Shown here: one piece after another, positions 32,568-45,800 of the stretch | How the letters are laid out: each line of letters starts with the position of its first letter | Position numbering within the stretch: position 1 is the stretch's first letter | NCBI GenBank assembly: GCA_036936605.1 | Contig: JAUPFV010000001.1 | Location: 318,272,250 to 318,336,249 of the forward strand | DNA length: 64,000 bases | Source: Limnanthes douglasii subsp. nivea | Taxonomy: Eukaryota > Streptophyta > Magnoliopsida > Brassicales > Limnanthaceae | Reading direction: 5' to 3' | Position numbers and translations under genes: made by a program | Notes under the pieces: generated by a model | The model's database searches: none | Seen by the model: only the letters and a program-made list of their open reading frames with translations | What the model was told of the DNA's origin: nothing

Positions 32568-33148
32568 ATGGCACCAAAAAAGGCAGTGAAGAGTAAAGCC
32601 GACAAAATTGTGGAGCCTTTATACGAAGACATCGAAGATTTAGAAAACTATTTTTCTGAGATAGCCCATAAATATACTAACTTAAACGATGATGGAATCA
32701 CCGTTCTTAGGGACATATATAATATCCCTGAGAATATGACTATTAGGGCTCCCGGTATAGGCGAACACCCCTATCATACACAAGAAACGGATACCTGCCT
32801 TTTTACTACTTTATTTGACTAGGGGTTTAGGTTACCACTCTCAGAGCTCATTTGTGATTACTTCAGCGTGCTTGGTATCTGCTCTACCCAAATGTATGTG
32901 AATGGTTAGAGGCTATTGCTTAGTGTAGTCCTCAGCTCACGCGTGCTGAATGCTGAAATATGCTTACATGTAGCAAAATTAGCCATGACTCATTTCTTCT
33001 ACACCCATTTTAAAAGGATTAAGAAGATTGTTGATCTACCTTCCTCTGATAGGAATTGGAAAAACTCTTTCATCTTCGTGTTGAGTAATTGGGAACATAA
33101 CAATCCCCAACATAAATCTTCAACTAGAAAGAAAATGCAAGAAGAACT

Positions 33149-33223
33149 GTAAGTACTATTAACTTATAAGAGATAAAAATTTGCACAAACTCTTTCATAA
33201 TATTATATCTGTTTTTCTTTCAG
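33149..33223 (+). other. putative intron 1 of the inner aORF
   Basis: 75 bp, GTAAGT...TTTTTCTTTCAG, with a long pyrimidine run before the acceptor. Joining the flanks leaves a one-base frame problem, best explained by a later indel. The outer and A aORFs have introns or acceptors at the matching protein position. Confidence 0.55.
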
Positions 33224-34245
33224 GTGAACTGTCCAATCAGAGTTGGTGGAAAGAAGGGAGGCCACCGAACTACGTGAATCCTCTGATTAAAGTTAGTAGC
33301 TTAGCTTTTGAAGCCTGGAAACAAGATCCTAAGCGATTGTTCACATGATACAACTATTTGAAGTTAGGATTGTGGTCGATCCCTGAGCTCAACATCACAG
33401 AAGAAGGAGAAGTAAGAATGGCGAACGATGCAGAAGCTACCATGGATCGCCTCAGATCACTTTTAGAGAAGAAAGTTCATGAGAAAAAAAATGCTGGCAT
33501 TTGGCTAGCAGTGCCTCAAGTAACCTGAAAAGATGGTGAAACTGGGGATTCATCCTCTGCTGCTGCTCTCTCTCATGAGCAAGGAAATGATGCTGCCAAA
33601 AACAAAACAAAAATTGTCGAGCAAAATGAAAAAGAAGCACCACATGTGCCTAAAGCTGCTCAGCCCAACACGGTCCGAGCAGAAAGAGAGGATGAAGATG
33701 AGGAGACCCTCTCTGGTGCTCTTGATACGAGGAGGAAAAAAAAATAAAAGGTAAATTTAGATGCTATTCCCCTAAGCACAAGGAGATTACAACTAAGAGA
33801 TGAAGACAATGACGATACTGAAGTTATTTCCAACGAAGGAGCACATCCTCTTAATCCAATAACAACAGAAATTGGTGAAAGACAAAATCCACTTGCTGCT
33901 AAGAAGATAGTTAATCTAGTGGAGGCTGGAGAAGAGAATGACAATGGTGCTAAAAAAGAGCCAGCAGCGCCCCCAGCTCACGCAGAGCAAACTCAACAGA
34001 TGGTGCTGAGTTTCTCTATGGAAAATCGAGCACCATCAGTGGAAACCTCTGAAAAGAAAAACCCTGGCGAGAAAGCAGGTGAGTCCAACCATCAAAGGGT
34101 GCCTGCAGGGGAGCGTTCAAAAGTGCAAGTTCCCCGCCCTTCCTCTTATATGTTCGATCAGCTTCGTAGGATCCCTGATTTTTCGTACTATGACAAAATG
34201 TCTAACACAGACATCTTGCAGAGGAAAACCGAGCTAGCAATCGAG

Positions 34246-34322
34246 GTACGAATCACTAATTTATGCACGTGTTAAGTTCAAGATCTGAAAAATTTACATC
34301 TAACTTCCTTATTTGTGTACAG
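34246..34322 (+). other. putative intron 2 of the inner aORF
   Basis: 77 bp, GTACGA...TTGTGTACAG, between codons of LAIE and MHHNSFILSY. Removing it keeps the frame. Element A has the same arrangement at 7203-7277. Confidence 0.6.
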
Positions 34323-35039
34323 ATGCACCACAACTCATTTATCCTGAGTTATCGAAATATGTCTCCTGCTGACATAACTGCCATGGAGAAATAGAAGCCC
34401 GAAGCCATGTTTTTTAGCTCAACTAAGCACAACACTATTGAGGTCATCTGCTTAAGGCATACTTATGCTTCAGCCAAGGCCTTCAAGCATGAAGCCTTAG
34501 ACGCTAAAACCAAGTTGGAGAAGGTAGTTGCCTCCCTGCTGGAGACTGTGAAATGCAGCGATCAGAGGCTAAAGACTGTATTCGAAAGCCATAAACTAGT
34601 GCTGAGCCAGAACAAAAACTTTTTAAAGAGGAATAACGATCTGCAAGCAGAAAATGTAAATTTGCTGGATCAGACCAATAATCAGGCGAATAGGGTAGAG
34701 GAACAAGCAGATCGAATTGCAGCTCTGACTGCTGAGGTGAGAAAGTTGAGCAAGGAAGTGGAGGAAGAGCGTGCTCAGCTCAAACAAGAGCGTGCTCAGC
34801 TCAAACACGAGCGGAAATAGTGGCAGGAAAAGATAGAAACAATTGCTGAAGAAAGTGAAGCGCAATTGTTTACGGTTGCAACATAAATGATCAACAAGGA
34901 AAACAAGAATGCTATTGCAGAACTAATATCCTTGAATGAACTTGGGATCCCTTGCCCATCTTGCAGAGTCTGCGGCCTGGAGCTCGAACGTAGCCCCTCA
35001 GATGAGCACATAAACTAACACTTCTGTGGATCCTTCCAA

Positions 35040-35640
35040 ACAACTACCACCTAGTAGTTCTAAGTAATATTTGCTTGTTCTGTTGAACTAATTTCCTTGT
35101 TTTTGCTGTTAAACTTGTTGTGCTAATTGCAACACTTGGATTATTTATTTGAATTGATACATGATTTACCTTAGTTATCGCTGTAAGTGTTTATTGTTAA
35201 TTGTGGACTATATGTGTGCTAAGCTTTCTAGAGATCCTTATAACCCCGAGCTCAGTAGGGCTCATTGCGTAGCTTAGGCAACTTGTGCCATGATAGCATT
35301 TTCGCGGCGAGGTCTCGTGGACCCTATTGCGTAGTCTGCCCAGACTTGGTCTTTGATCAGTTCACTAATATACCCAGTACAAAATATAGGCACAGTATGA
35401 CCATTGCGTAGCGCGTAGACGTGGCCAATTAACCCGTTCGTGTTTATAGACATTTAGTCTGGCCTCAGTATGGTCCATTGCGTAGCCAAAGATGGCGTGG
35501 TCATTGACTGATTCGCTGGTTATAAGGATAAAACTTGCACAAACACACATTGGCGAAATCATAACTTGTATTGAAACAATTCAAAGAACTGTTCTTAGAT
35601 GCCTCATTAGAAAACCTCCCCGCGCCATCAGAGAGGAAAA
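35040..35640 (+). repeat. four degenerate 62-77-bp tandem units between aORF and pol
   Basis: The word ATTGCGTAG recurs at 35264, 35326, 35403 and 35477. Most copies carry a preceding CTCAGTANGG-like part (clear in units 1 and 4, weaker in unit 3) and a following GGTC/GGCC part. The array proper spans about 35240-35530. The rest is spacer with the GGAGGTTTT-type block (35602-35619, minus strand) that follows pol. Confidence 0.7.
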
Positions 35641-35649
35641 AGAGCGCAT

Positions 35650-38600
35650 CTTTACATCTTAAACATTTTGGCGATACAAATTTAGGTGATTAACATTCCA
35701 AGTATGCTTGAGTGCTCGACCATCTTGATCTGCTAATTTATAAGCGCCATGGTGACATGTTGAAATAACAGAGTATGTGCCTTCCTAATTTGGCCCTAGC
35801 TTGCCGCTTGTTCCACTCTCAAAGCCCTGAAACACCTTCTTCAAAACTAAATCTTCCACCTTGAAAGAGCGCGACTTCAGACGAGCATTAAAGCGTCCCC
35901 TCATAAGACTTTGATAGTGTTCTGCTCAGACTCTAGCATGGTCTTTTCGTTCGTTTATTAGATCTAGGGATGTTGATCGAGCTACGAGATTTGCTTCCTC
36001 TTCATAGTGTTCAATCTTATGGCTTGGTACTATGACTTCTGCTGGAATAACTGCCTCTGCGCCGTATACCAAAGAAAATGGTGTATCTTTTGTTGTTGAG
36101 CGAGGTGTTGTTCTGTACGCCCATAGGACCTCTGCCAATATATCTGGCCATTTACCTTTGGCTCCCTCCAGTTTTTTCTTAAGTCCTTCTAATAGTGTTC
36201 TGTTAGTCACTTCGACCTGCCCGTTTTCTTGAGGGTAATAAGGGGTGAAAAAATGCTGGAGAATCCCATATCGTTTGTAGAATTTGGTAAAGATTGAGTT
36301 TTGGGATTGTAGGCCGTTATCTGTCATCATAATTCGTGGAATTCCATATCGGGTTAGAATTTGATTATGGATGAAATCACATACCTCCTGAGCGCGTGTT
36401 CTGAACATGGCCTTAGCCTCAACCCATTTCGAGAAGTAATCTACTGCCACGATAAGAAACTATTGTTTGCCTGTAGCCATTGGCCAATGACCTATCAGAT
36501 CTATTCCCCATTTATCAAACGGACATGGAACGGGGATGTTCTGCATAAGCTCGCTGGGTCTATGCTGTGTGTTCGAATATTCTTGACATTTGTGACATTG
36601 CAATACCAGATTCTCAGTATCACTTGCTAGCTCAGGCCAATAGTACCCAGCAAGAAGAAAACGTCGAATCTGCTTCTCCCAAGTGCAAATCAACCACTAC
36701 AGAACTAGCTTCAGCTCGGTCAAGGTAGCAGAGTAGAGGTCTGGTTTAACTTTTTCCTATATAAAATATTGTCCAGGATACAGTATTTAGCGGCTATGAT
36801 GTGCAACGAGCGAGCTTCACTTTTACTTGTAGGCAATGTTCCTTGGTTCAAGTATTGAAGGTATGGAGTCTGGCAGTCGTCGTCATTAGTGATTGTATTC
36901 ACTGTTTCGACTGTTGATATGAGCTATGTCGCTGGAAGTTGCTGAAGTAGAATTGTTGGATGCTCTCCTGAAGCTGCGGCCTTAGCTAAAGTGTCAGCTG
37001 CCAAATTATCCCTTCGTGGGATCTGCTCATAAATCACGCTAGTGAACTTAGACTCATACTCCTTGAGTATCACAAGATACTCCTTTATGTCGTCCTTCCT
37101 GACATCATAAATACCCTATGCCTCATTAACCACCAACTGAGAGATATGATCTTGACACTTCGAGCTCCACATATCAAAGCCAACTTCATGCCACAAAGGG
37201 CAGCCCCATACTTTGCAGCATTATTTATTACCGGAAAATTAAAGCGTACAACTTGCTTGACCTCCTACCTACTTGGAGTTCTGAGTATAATTCTTACACC
37301 TCCTCCTGTTTTAGAAGATGCAATATCGCCCTCAATGACCCATTGGTCGAACTCAATCACTTGTTCATCATTTACCTCAACCTGTTTTTCTCTGGACGAG
37401 CTGAATTCTGCTAAGTAATTTGAAACTGTTTGTCCTTTTATAGGTACGCATGGTTCAAAACGAATGTCATACTCGCCAAACTCGATGCTCCATTTGGTTA
37501 AACTGCTAGAAACATCGGGATTTTGCAATGCTGTTCATAAAGGATACGCTGTTCGTACCGTAATTATATGCCCTTGGAAGTACGACCTCATTCGTCGAGC
37601 TGCAACAACCAAGCTCAAAGTGAGTTTTTCAAGGTTGAAGTACCTCGCCTCTGCATCTGTTAGTGTTTTTATCATGTAGTAAATTGGGTGTTTTTTCCTT
37701 TCCGATCGCGCACGAGAACCGAACTAACAACAAAGGGTGATACTACAAGATACATAAATAGCGGCTCTTCAGGATTAGGAGCAGATAAAATATCAGGGGA
37801 TGTAAGGTACTACTTGAGCTCGGAAAAATATTTATCACACTCTTCTGTCCATGCAAACTTCTTAGCACCCCGTAATACTTCAAAAAAGTGATGACTCTTG
37901 TCTGATGCGCGGGAGATAAACCTTGAAAGAGCTGCTAACCTTCTTGTAAGACACTGCACTTCTCTGATATTCTTTGGTGGTTCCATCAGTAGAATTGCAT
38001 TTAGTTGATCCGGATCTGCCTCAATACCTTATTGACTTACCACATATCCCAGAAACTTTCCTTTAGCAACACCAAACGAGCACTTATCCAGGTTAAACTT
38101 AAGATTAAACTTGCGTAATAAATCGAAAATGACCTGTAATGTATTAAGGTGCTGCTTTTCTTCATGGGTTTTGACATATCGTCAATATATGCCTCCAGGT
38201 GTTGCCCCAAATGATCTTGGAAGATGTGATTTATCAGCCGTTGATATGTTGATCCTGTATTCTTTATCCCAAAAGGAATAACTGTATAACAATAGAGACC
38301 CCGTTCGGTTTGAAAGGCTGTGTGCTCCTGATCGGATGAGTGCATGCGGATCCGATTGTACCCTGAATACGCATCCATGAAGGATAAGAATTTGCAACCT
38401 GAAGCCGAATCGACCAGCTGATCTATCCTTGGTAATGGGAAAGCATCCTTAGGGCATGCTTGGTTCAGATCGGTAAAGTCTACGCACATTCTCCACTGTC
38501 CGTTTTTATTTTTGACCAGAACTGGGTTGGCTATCCAGACCAGGTACCTTGCTTTTCGGATATGCCCTAAACGACTCAACTTGTTTAACTCTGCTAATAT

Positions 38601-39420
38601 AGTAGCATGCTTCTGAGTTGAGAATGCCCTCCGTTTCTGTCGCACGGATTTGGCACACAAATTGATAGCCAATTCATGGCTTATGATTGAAGGGCTTACT
38701 CCCGAAACATCAGCTTCCTCCCAAGCAAACACATCTAAATTTTTTGCTTATAAAGCCACGAAACGTACCTTTGAGTCCGGAGATAGCTCGTTTCCCAATC
38801 GAAGCATTCTATTGTCAGCTATAACTGTATCCACTGTTGTAGCACTTGTAATAACTCAATCCTCTTTTTCTCGTGGATCGTCTACTGGATCTGGCGAGGT
38901 GAGATCTAAAGTTTTTTGGTGTAATGTCTCCCTCGCCATTTAATTTATATTGGATAGGTTTGGATGGATCTGACGCGATTGCATAGCAAGTTCGTGCAGT
39001 CCTTTGGCTGTCCCGTATTGTTCATGTCGAGCTACCTACTGGATACTTAACGTATTGTTGAAATGTGCACGTTGTTGCTTCCATTCTATGCAACCATGGT
39101 CGTCTAACAATTGCATGGTAGGGGCTCGACACGTTAGAAATTAAGAATAGAGTTTTTAGCTCCTTCTTTGTAACTCCGTGATCGACCTTGACTAACAGCT
39201 CCACCTCCCCAACACATTGAGAAGATTTTCCTTCGTAACCAACCAATGTCCTCTAAGTAGGTCAGTATGGCTGCACATTCTGCATTCGATCAAAGCTGCT
39301 TTTGAAGATGATATTTGCCGAGCTCCCTCCATCAATCAGTACTCGTGTTACCATCACCCCTCCAATGTCCAAGTGAATAGTCAGAGCGTCTTCGTGTGGT
39401 AAACTGACACCTATGAGGTC
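35650..39420 (-). pseudogene. inner element pol: protease, reverse transcriptase, RNase H, integrase
   Basis: Minus-strand order: protease LIDGGSSANIIF (about 39338-39303); reverse transcriptase 38732-38037 with NPVLVKNKNGQWRMCVDFT, FLSFMDAYSGYNRI and catalytic YIDD; RNase H from 37528 (TKWSIEFGEYDIRF, later GGGVRI); integrase with zinc-binding HKCQEYSN (36620), GIDLIGHWP, MTDNGLQ and QENGQVEVTNRTLLEGL (36450-35926), ending HTWNVNHLNLY near 35700. Several domains are long clean frames. Breaks fall at 36453 (in-frame stop after GKQ), near 38180, and between protease and RT. These would be the replication and integration enzymes of a Tat-type element. Confidence 0.85.
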
Positions 39421-39587
39421 ATCATCATTAAATGTGAGGTCGGCTACTGGGCCCTGTTGTTTCGATAAGAATTTCCATCTATTTCATAAACATCAAACTC
39501 ATTTTTTGCTCGTTTGTTTTGAGTACACCCTTATCCTGCAACCAAATTTCCCCCTGATATGGTCAGTAGCCACTGTTGTTTGTTTGA

Positions 39588-40797
39588 TTATGGCTCTTCT
39601 CTAGTGGCTAGTTTGTCAGTGTTCAGAGAACGAACTTCCTCAGGCTGATCCGGTTTAGATCGTTTGATATATTGAATCAGCTCGCCATTGTCTATTAGAC
39701 GCCGAATCTCATCTCTTAATTTCCTGCACTCATAGGTTGAATGTCCATGATCGTGATGATATGCGCAGTAGTACCGATTAGATTTCTTAAATCTAGGCGC
39801 GCTCATTGTGCGTGGAGCTTGGTACCTCGTACGCCCCTTTGTGTGATCATAAATCACTGAAATAGCCTCAGACAATGAGGTAAAGCACCTATTTGGTTGA
39901 TCGAGCTATTGGGGTTTTCGGTTATAATTCCTCGTTGGTTGCTCCTCAGTCGTTTTTCGCTCTGATCCACTATCTTTGAAATCTGACTCGCGCCGCTCGA
40001 GTGACCCCCCCTCTTCTGGCTTCATCGACCCTTATGAAGGTATCTGCTCTTGCGAGTAGGTTCCCATATTTTCAGTTGGGAACTTGATAAGATCTGCATA
40101 CAGTTCCCCTCTTCTATCGAGCCCACGTTTCAAGGACGCCACCGCCATGTTTTTGTTTAAATATGGCAAAACATTCCTCGGCATTGGTAAAGGTCCATGA
40201 TCGAATCCTGCTCGCAGTTAAGCTTCCTGTTGCCAACAAACCTTTGCCTGAATGCTTTCCACAGTCCTGTAAAATCACAGATGGACCCCTTTGACAAGCT
40301 TCTGAACCAATACACGGCGTTACCTTTGAGGTTCATGGATAATTCTCTGCATAACATCGCATCATCAGGTTCGAAATCCATCATCATGTTTATGAACTAT
40401 TTCAAATGCCTTTTTGGATCCCCCGTTCCATCATAAGCATCCATCCTGAATAGGCCGAACTTCCTAGAAAGTTGAGCTTCCAGGATCTTCTCAGAGAATG
40501 GGGATTCCTTTAATATGTAAGCCGACAACTTCATGCGGATATGATTGTAACGGAGGTCCTCATTTTCCCGAGCTCGCTTGGTCGACGTCTGTTTCTCCGT
40601 GTCGCATAGCTCTCTGCTATGATGTATACCCCCGCTTTCGCCTTCACCTTCCTGCTTATCATTTGGCTTGGAAGAACGATTTGTTCTGTTGGCCTTGCTT
40701 GCCTCTCGTCCTGACAGTTGATGGGTCTTGCTCGTTCCCTTGATCCTACAGTTCAGAGCATGGATAACGTCGTTCATACCCGCCATCGTAGCATGCA
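39588..40797 (-). pseudogene. inner element gag
   Basis: The frame 40797-40397 begins MHATMAGMNDVIHALN and runs through a charged linker to the capsid start FGLFRMDAYDGTGDPKRHL. The frame then changes, and capsid continues at 40387-40157 (ALCREL-type residues, NAVYWFRSLSKGSI, AFRQRFVGN). A nucleocapsid-like segment YCAYHHDHGHSTYECRKLRDEI lies in 39875-39588. Frame breaks at about 40397 and between 40157 and 39875 make it non-functional. Confidence 0.8.
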
Positions 40798-41206
40798 TAG
40801 ACTGTTCCCTTGTGTCTGGCTCAAAATCTATTTTTCAATTGTTCCTCCTGGACGTTCTGGATTCTTTGTTCTAATTGGAAAACCACCGAGTCATCTGCTA
40901 GCATGGCTTCCACAGCTCTACGAGCCCCTGATGCATTCACTGGCTAATGTAGATGCACTTCTTCTATCTTAACGACAGTAGACTGAACTGACGGTCCATC
41001 AGTCACCACCGTTGCTTGGGGTATCATGGGATTGACGTCTTAAGGAGCTATGGGACCGGAATGTAGGATACTTCTCCCGGATGGTTGGCTTATGGTTCTT
41101 CTCCGGTGTGTTGTTGTTTCGCTAGTTTCCTGGTTGTTTCTCTCGATTCCTGACCTAATAACTCCCATGGTGATTGGTTAAAACTTCCCACAGACGGCGC
41201 CAAATT
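40798..41206 (-). other. 5' leader and primer-binding site of the inner element
   Basis: On the minus strand the LTR ends ..AACA at 41207 and is followed by AATTTGGCGCCGTCTGTGGG (primer-binding site within about 41187-41204), then a non-coding leader to the gag start. The TTGGCGCCGTCTGTGGG sequence is common after Ty3/gypsy LTRs in plants. Confidence 0.75.
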
Positions 41207-41860
41207 TGTTACGGGAATAACAAGTTCTACCACAATTAACCTTTAATATTTTAGTCAAGAAAGAGATCACTTTATTGATCGATATGTCTTCCTTATTTAT
41301 AATACATAAAATTAGTGGGTAGTTACATATGTTTGCGTTTTAAGCGCCACTATCCCACTAACATCACTATCCATATAATTTTGGAACAAATAATTAACAC
41401 GGTATGACTCAAGGGTCAAAACGTATGTTTATATAACAAGTAAGAAAACGATAAATCTAATCTGTACTTTAAGTCGAGCTGGGCTACGCCTTAAGCTCAA
41501 TCAGGTCTGCTCTGGATCGCTGAGCTCAAGCTCACTAGCCATATGCTCAACTTATCCTCTTTAAGTCCTCACTCAATCTTGATCATTTGTTCATCGCGCT
41601 CTCGATCAACTCTTTCCCTGGTGACTTCGAGCTTAACCTGCTCTTGAGTTCATCAATACTATATTTGTCTTCTAGCTCATTCCTCTGAAGAGCTCAATAT
41701 CTCTTTGAGCTCATCAACGACGTATTTATCCTTGACCTCGATCTGCCTTTGAGCTCGTCAAAGCCGTTGAGCTCATCTTTTTCTTCATTGCTTGTCATAA
41801 TCTCAATTCGTGGTGCTCCTGCTCGTGATCGTCCTTATTTGGGGGAATACCCCCTTATCA
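41207..41860 (-). repeat. 5' LTR of the inner element
   Basis: 654 bp from TGTTACGGG to CCCTTATCA on the plus strand. The U3 part contains diverged GAGCTCATCAA-type subrepeats (about 41640-41790, a roughly 60-bp unit at least twice). Confidence 0.8.
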
Positions 41861-42580
41861 GACTATTGAACAAGTTGCAATTGATTCCCTTGAACAAAGT
41901 TTAAATCCAGGAAATCTAGCCGATTCAGTGACTCAATAGAAGGCTATGACCTGGGGTGGTTTGTTGAATCAATTGGGAAAGCAAATCAACGCGGAAGAGA
42001 CCAAGAAAACCAGAGTACACCGCCAAGTGAGATCTACTACTAAAACAACAACTCCTCCAGCTACTAACAAGTCTGGTTATAGGGTAAAGGAGACTTGACA
42101 GGGGTCCAACCGGTCAAGGCAGAGTCAGTTCAACCAAACTCAGAGCCAACATACCAGAAGTAAGAGGGGGCCCTAGGTTCAGCCTAAGTGGTTTGCTGAG
42201 CTGGGGGAGAGTGTGGCTACAATTTATGACAAGACTAAGAATGAGGTACATTTTAGAAAACCAGCAACATTAGAGTCCCCCATAGAAAATCGGAGCATTC
42301 GCTTCTGCCAATACCACAATGACATAGGACAAGATACTCACGATTGTATAGACTTGAAGCAGGAGGTCCATAACCTTATTGAAAAGGGAAAGTTGGGGGC
42401 CTACGTCAAAAATCGAGGAGGAAGCAGAACGGATAATGGGCAAACCAATGCTCCCCGGACTGGTCCTTCGAACAATCCTGGGACATCTACGCAAGAGGGT
42501 GCAATGGTAATTGTCGAAATATTTGATGTCTCTGAGTATCTTGATCCAGATTCGAGTCGAAATCAGGTGGGGTGATAACA
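41861..42580 (+). pseudogene. outer element gag, C-terminal part
   Basis: Resumes with TIEQVAIDSLEQSLNPGN, then MTWGGLLNQLGKQI and an arginine/serine-rich linker. A nucleocapsid-like CQYHNDIGQDTHDCIDLKQE (42310-42370) follows, a variant of the C-x3-H...C knuckle of Tat gags. In-frame stops occur at about 41937 and 42100. Together with 30977-31905 it forms the gag interrupted by the inner element. Confidence 0.75.
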
Positions 42581-42837
42581 TACAATACCAATCGATTTCC
42601 GGTCTGATTAGCTTTTTTGATTCACTAACTATTTTTGGAGGGGATACGGTGACTGTGCCTTCTACTTCATCAAGGAAGAGGCATGTCCACAATTTGGCCA
42701 CCCAGTTGGATGGTGAAATGTCCACCCACCAGTGTCAATCCCCATCCCTATTTATAGTTTTTGATGAGGATGACCCGAGGGACATTGCAGGACCTCATGA
42801 AGATGCGGTGGCAATAGGGGCATCAATAGGATACGCC

Positions 42838-45800
42838 GAATTCTGATTGATACAAGTAGTTCGACAAACATCCCGTTTTTAAGCTCCTACAAGTAAATGA
42901 GAAACCCTTCGATTATACAACGTTCGAACAGAGCCATTGTAGGCTTCACAAGAAGTTCTGCAAATGTGACTGGGGAGTTCGAAGAGGAAGTATTATTGGG
43001 CAATGGACCTTTTAAAAATATGGTAAGAGTACTATTTGTTGTGGTAGATTTCCCAACATCTTACAATGTAATATTTGGGAGGTCTTGGCTCTCCAGAATG
43101 TGTGCTGTGGCCTCTATGGTCCATCAATTTTTGAAGTATACTATTCAGGGACAAGTAGGTGTTGTCCGGAGTAGCCAGAAGATAGCCATGTAATGCTATG
43201 CAACAGCCCTTGCCCCTAAGACTCTAGGGGCAGTCAGAGTTAATAAATATTAGCAATTATTGGAGCCATATGCTGACGAAAATGAAATTGATGATCCCAT
43301 GGAGGCTCCCAGTGTTATAATACCGATTGAGGAGGTTGAAACCCACTCTCTCGCAGAGGGAAAGAGTGTTAAGATTGGTTTCAAGCTGGTACCAGAATTA
43401 AAACACTAGTTATTATCCTTTTTAATGAATAATTAACATGTTTTTGCATGGTGTAACAGTTTTGTCACAGGAGTGTCAACAGATAATATTTCCCATAAGT
43501 TGTCAATCCGGAGTGATATTGCACCAGTTGTACAGAAGATGAGGTATTTTTCTAAGGAAAAAGCAGATGTGATTGTTCAATAAGTTGACCGCTTAACCAA
43601 GATGGGTCACATTAAAGAATCTTAATACCTTTTGTGGACCCTCAACCCCGTTTTAGTCAAGAAAAAGAATGGAAAGTGGCGCATGAGCAGTGATTTCACT
43701 GACCATAATAGGGCATTCCCTAAAGATTTTTATTCTGTTCCTCGGATAGATCAGTTGATGGATTCTACCTCTGGAAACAAACTATTATCCTTCATGGATT
43801 CTTTCTCAGGGTACAACCAGATACAAGTAGATCTGAAGGATCAAGATCACACTACTTTCATCATAGATAAAGGTCTTCATTGTTACAAATTGATGACGTT
43901 CGGATTGAAAAATGTTGGGGCCACTTATCAGCGGTTAGTGAATAAAGCTTTTACTAATCAAATTGGCAGAAACATAGAGGTTTACATAGATGATATAATG
44001 GTTAAAATCTTGGAGGAAGATTCACATATATCTTACCTTCAAGAAACATTCTCCAATTTAGAGGCTATAAATTTAAAATTGAACCCTGAGAATGTGTATT
44101 TGGGGTCCGATCTGGAAAGTTCTTGGGATATATAATAAGTGAGAAGGGAATACAGCATGGTCCGGATCAGCTTAATGCCTTACTAGCAATGGACCCTCCT
44201 CAGAATATTAAAGAAGTTCAAAGGCTGATAGGACGATTGGCTGAGTTAAATAGGTTTATTTCAAGATCATGAGACAAATGCGCTTCATTCTTCCAAGTGT
44301 TGAGGAATTATAAAGACTTTAATTGGTCCCCATAGTGTGACCACGCTTTTATTGAAATCAAGAAGCATTTATCCTCACCTAAAACTCTTTTCAAACCTGT
44401 TCGAGAGGAAAAGCTCTATATATATCTGGCTATATCAAAATATGCAATAAGTGTTGTGCTAGTAAGAGAGGTGGACAACTACCCTCGTCCGGAGTATTAC
44501 ATCAGTAAGAGTCAGCTGGATGCTAAAAGAAGATATTTGAAGTTGGAAAAATTAGCATTGGACCTAGTAATTGTAGCAAGGAAGATAAGACCATACTTTC
44601 AAGCTTATTCTATTGTTGTTTGAACATCTTTCCCCTTGAAAAACGTTCTTCAAAAAGCTAATGTGTCAAGCAGAATGACCAAGTGGTCAGTAGAGCCGGG
44701 TGATTACGATATTGACTTTACACCTCGAACAACAATTAAAGCCCAGTCAGTGGCTGACTTCTTGATAGAATTTCATGCTGAGAGATCCTCCGGACATGAA
44801 TCAGAAAACCCTTCCAAGAAAGAATGGATAGTTCGAACTGATGGTGGATCATGTACTATGGGCTGTGGAGCTGAGATTTGTTTAACTTCTCCATATGGTA
44901 ACAATATGTACCAGGCCATATGTTTTGGTTCAGAGCTTCTAACAATGAGTCTAAATATTAAGGAGTTATAGCTGGTCTTAAGCTAGCTCTCCTATGTGGG
45001 GCAAAAAGAGTCCGGTTAATGAGTGATTCCCAATTACTGATTCACCAAATTCAGGGGAAATCTGAAGCAAAGAAAAACAGTTGATTAAATACTAGCTTAT
45101 GTTGAAACATTGCCGCAAACTTCAAAAATATCTACAATGAGCACATTCCTAGATCGGAAAATACTATGGCAGACTCTTTGGCAACTATAGCTTATTCTGA
45201 ATCTTACCCATGGATTCTTGTACAGGAATGTCCATCCGTACATACAGGTCAGGAAAAATGGAGTGAAGAAAATATGAATATACTTGTTATTTAACCTAAA
45301 GATTGGAGATATGCCCTTCTCCAATAGATCTCCGATGGGATATTGCCTCCGGATAAAGCTGTGGCTAAAAAGATCAACTACAAGGCTCGTGGTTTCTTAA
45401 TATTAAGGGAAGTTCTTTACAAGAAATCGTTCAGCAGACCTCTCCTACGTTGCTTAGGATTTGAAGAATCTCAAGTTGTATTATGTGAGCTACATGATGG
45501 AGAAGGCTCTGCACACTGTGGCTATATGGCCTTAACCAGAAGATTCATATTGGCAGGCTAATACTAGCCAACCATAATGGCAGATGCTAAAGATATGGTG
45601 AAAAGTGTGATCTTTGTCAAAAGTATGGGAATGAAAATTCATGTGCCAGTAGTTCCTATGGAATCCAAATCTGAACCAATACCCTTTGCCAGATGGGGTA
45701 TTGATCTAGTTGGGCCTCTTCTAGGGCATCTGGTGGATGTTAAACAATCAAAGTCGATATTAACTATTTTTTCTAAGTGGATAGAGGCATCTCCTTTGGC

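Larger units (their letters stand above)
32568..35018 (+). pseudogene. antisense extra ORF (aORF) of the inner element, spliced, broken
   Basis: Starts ATG 32568 (MAPKKAVKSKADKIVEP). The N-terminal part has YNIPENMTIRAPGIGEH and TTLFD, then TAG (32820-32822), then GFRLPLSELICDYFSVLGICSTQ, which matches the aORFs of elements A and outer. Two GT..AG gaps (33149-33223 and 34246-34322) interrupt it. The middle is acidic and low-complexity (33400-34200). The C-terminal part (34407-34820) is a strong coiled coil (LTAEVRKLSKEVEEERAQ) with a 21-bp repeat at its end, and a CPSCRVCGLE piece follows near 34960. I take it as the Tat 'putative gypsy-type transposon' protein. Function unknown. At least five stops are present. 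Confidence 0.7.
31902..41860 (-). mobile_element. Ty3/gypsy Tat-type retrotransposon 'inner', nested in the outer gag
   Basis: A minus-strand element with its 5' LTR at the right (41207-41860), then primer-binding site, gag, protease, RT, RNase H and integrase leftward to about 35650. Tandem repeats and an opposite-strand extra ORF (32568-35018) follow. The left end keeps only the last 127 bp of the 3' LTR (31902-32028). Both LTR ends start TGTTACGGGAATAACAAG on the plus strand. The flanks, ..GAGCTA on the left and GACTA.. on the right, suggest a 5-bp GACTA duplication with one base lost on the left. Gag frame continuity supports this, but it is not proven. Confidence 0.85.

Noticed and set aside
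35240..35530. CRISPR-like look of evenly spaced ATTGCGTAG words
   Set aside because: Units are diverged throughout with no identical repeat and unique spacer pattern, and the context is a plant retrotransposon.
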